From Marinimicrobium agarilyticum DSM 16975 (GTDB taxonomy: Bacteria > Pseudomonadota > Gammaproteobacteria > Pseudomonadales > Cellvibrionaceae), in NCBI RefSeq assembly GCF_000423345.1, contig NZ_AUHU01000009.1, positions 65,604 to 129,603 on the forward strand: 64,000 nt of DNA. Direction: 5' to 3'. Positions 63,521-64,000 of this stretch are shown here, piece after piece; within the stretch, counting starts at the first letter, position 1, and the number at the start of each line of letters is the position of its first letter. The translations under genes were made by a program, and so were the position numbers. The notes beneath the pieces were generated by a model that ran no database searches, was not told the origin of the DNA, and worked only from the letters and a program-made list of their open reading frames with translations.

Positions 63521-63533
63521 CCCCCCCCCCCCC
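63521..63533. repeat. 13-C homopolymer tract
   Basis: A run of 13 C lies in the divergent region between the MFS and ridA genes. It is just upstream of the -35 zone of a -10-like TATACT (63564-63569) for ridA. Such a tract can slip in replication. Confidence 0.8.
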
Positions 63534-63608
63534 GGTGGGTGGCTCCCGGGGGCCTGGTTCCTCTATACTTGATGGTTTTCCTCAACTGAACGATGCAAGG
63601 ATCCCGTT

Positions 63609-63992
63609 ATGACCAATCGCGCCGTGATTCATAGCAAGCAGGCGCCGGACGCCATCGGCACCTATTCCCAAGCGGTCAAAGTGGACAACACCGTTTACCT
63701 GTCCGGTCAGATCCCTCTCAATCCCGAGACCATGACGCTGGTGGAGGGCGGATTCGAAGCCCAGGCGGAGCAAGTGTTCAAAAACCTGTCAGCGGTCTGT
63801 GAAGCGGCCAACGGCAGCCTGAATCATATCGTTAAACTGAACCTCTACCTGACCGACCTGGAAAACTTCGCGGTGGTGAACGACGTGATGACCCGTTATT
63901 TCCGCGAACCTTTCCCCGCGCGCGCCGCAGTGGGCATCAGCCAGTTGCCCAAGGGGGCGCTGTTCGAGGCCGAAGGGGTCATGGTGCTGTAG
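63609..63992 (+). CDS. ridA: 2-iminobutanoate/2-iminopropanoate deaminase RidA
   Basis: A 127-residue canonical RidA: SKQAPDAIGTYSQAVKVDNTVYLSGQIPLNPETMTLVEGGFEAQAEQVFKNLSAVCEAANGSLNHIVKLNLYLTDL, and the active-site region PARAAVGISQLPKGALFEAEGVMVL with the conserved Arg and Glu. It hydrolyses reactive imines from PLP enzymes. In Pseudomonas-like genomes ridA follows spoT directly; here galT and the MFS gene intervene on the other strand. The ATG follows CAAGGATCC. The last 8 bases of the window have no feature. Confidence 0.97.
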   Translation: MTNRAVIHSKQAPDAIGTYSQAVKVDNTVYLSGQIPLNPETMTLVEGGFEAQAEQVFKNLSAVCEAANGSLNHIVKLNLYLTDLENFAVVNDVMTRYFREPFPARAAVGISQLPKGALFEAEGVMVL

Positions 63993-64000
63993 CCCGGCGC

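Noticed and set aside
61970-63589. Plus-strand open frame of 539 codons opposite the MFS gene
   Set aside because: Low-complexity Gly/Gln/His-rich product, antisense to a clear 12-helix transporter.

Overview
The window reads as a chromosome segment of a marine-type gammaproteobacterium, probably near Cellvibrionaceae/Cellvibrionales. This is inferred from the gmk-rpoZ-spoT order, the SapC/tryptophan-halogenase/TonB-receptor loci, a secreted GH20 hexosaminidase, a napEDABC operon and a cyanase/nitrate-type ABC transporter cluster. No rRNA or tRNA gene was seen, so the assignment is tentative.

Region 1 (1 to about 19,600) is an accessory defence and mobile island, AT-richer to the eye in its second half. 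It begins with a 124-bp tandem-type duplication. Next comes an XRE-ImmA/PIN toxin-antitoxin-like pair, enclosed by two exact, oppositely oriented copies of a 22-bp palindromic site. A six-gene minus-strand run follows: hsdR, fic, hsdM, hsdS, mcrB-like, mcrC-like. Beyond it lie a plasmid-type RepA gene with four iteron-like repeats and a perfect DnaA box, two small excisionase/AlpA-like proteins, an orphan protein with a HEPN-like RX4H motif, and an Mrr-type restriction enzyme. The island ends with an orphan Phd antitoxin whose toxin seems truncated by a small inverted-repeat element. Upstream of that antitoxin is a 360-bp-period duplication whose hairpins show compensatory base changes.

Region 2 (about 19,640 to 29,140) is a D-amino-acid/amino-sugar locus. 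A minus-strand run encodes an RpiR regulator, an N-acyl-D-amino-acid deacylase, RidA, an SSS symporter and a small TPR-like protein. Divergent from it, behind a leader holding two very large perfect-arm palindromes, are a D-serine-dehydratase-like deaminase and a GH20 enzyme fused to an SMP-30-like propeller.

Region 3 (29,180 to 50,550) holds two TonB receptor/tryptophan-halogenase loci. They flank a napEDABC periplasmic nitrate reductase operon with a well-placed FNR box, a HAD phosphatase and two secreted or anchored unknown proteins. The first locus pairs an intact halogenase-type flavoprotein with a relative that has lost the catalytic lysine. The second carries the set TonB receptor, SapC, JmjC-like cupin, halogenase, DUF6445.

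Region 4 (50,550 to 57,450) joins a TauE/SafE permease, cyanase, an NrtABC-type transporter and an outer-membrane porin. This is an inferred cyanate/nitrate nitrogen acquisition unit with a candidate sigma-54 promoter.

Region 5 (57,450 to the end) is the housekeeping block gmk, rpoZ, spoT and ridA. A galT gene and an MFS transporter on the opposite strand sit between spoT and ridA, and a 13-C homopolymer lies in the ridA/MFS divergent promoter region.
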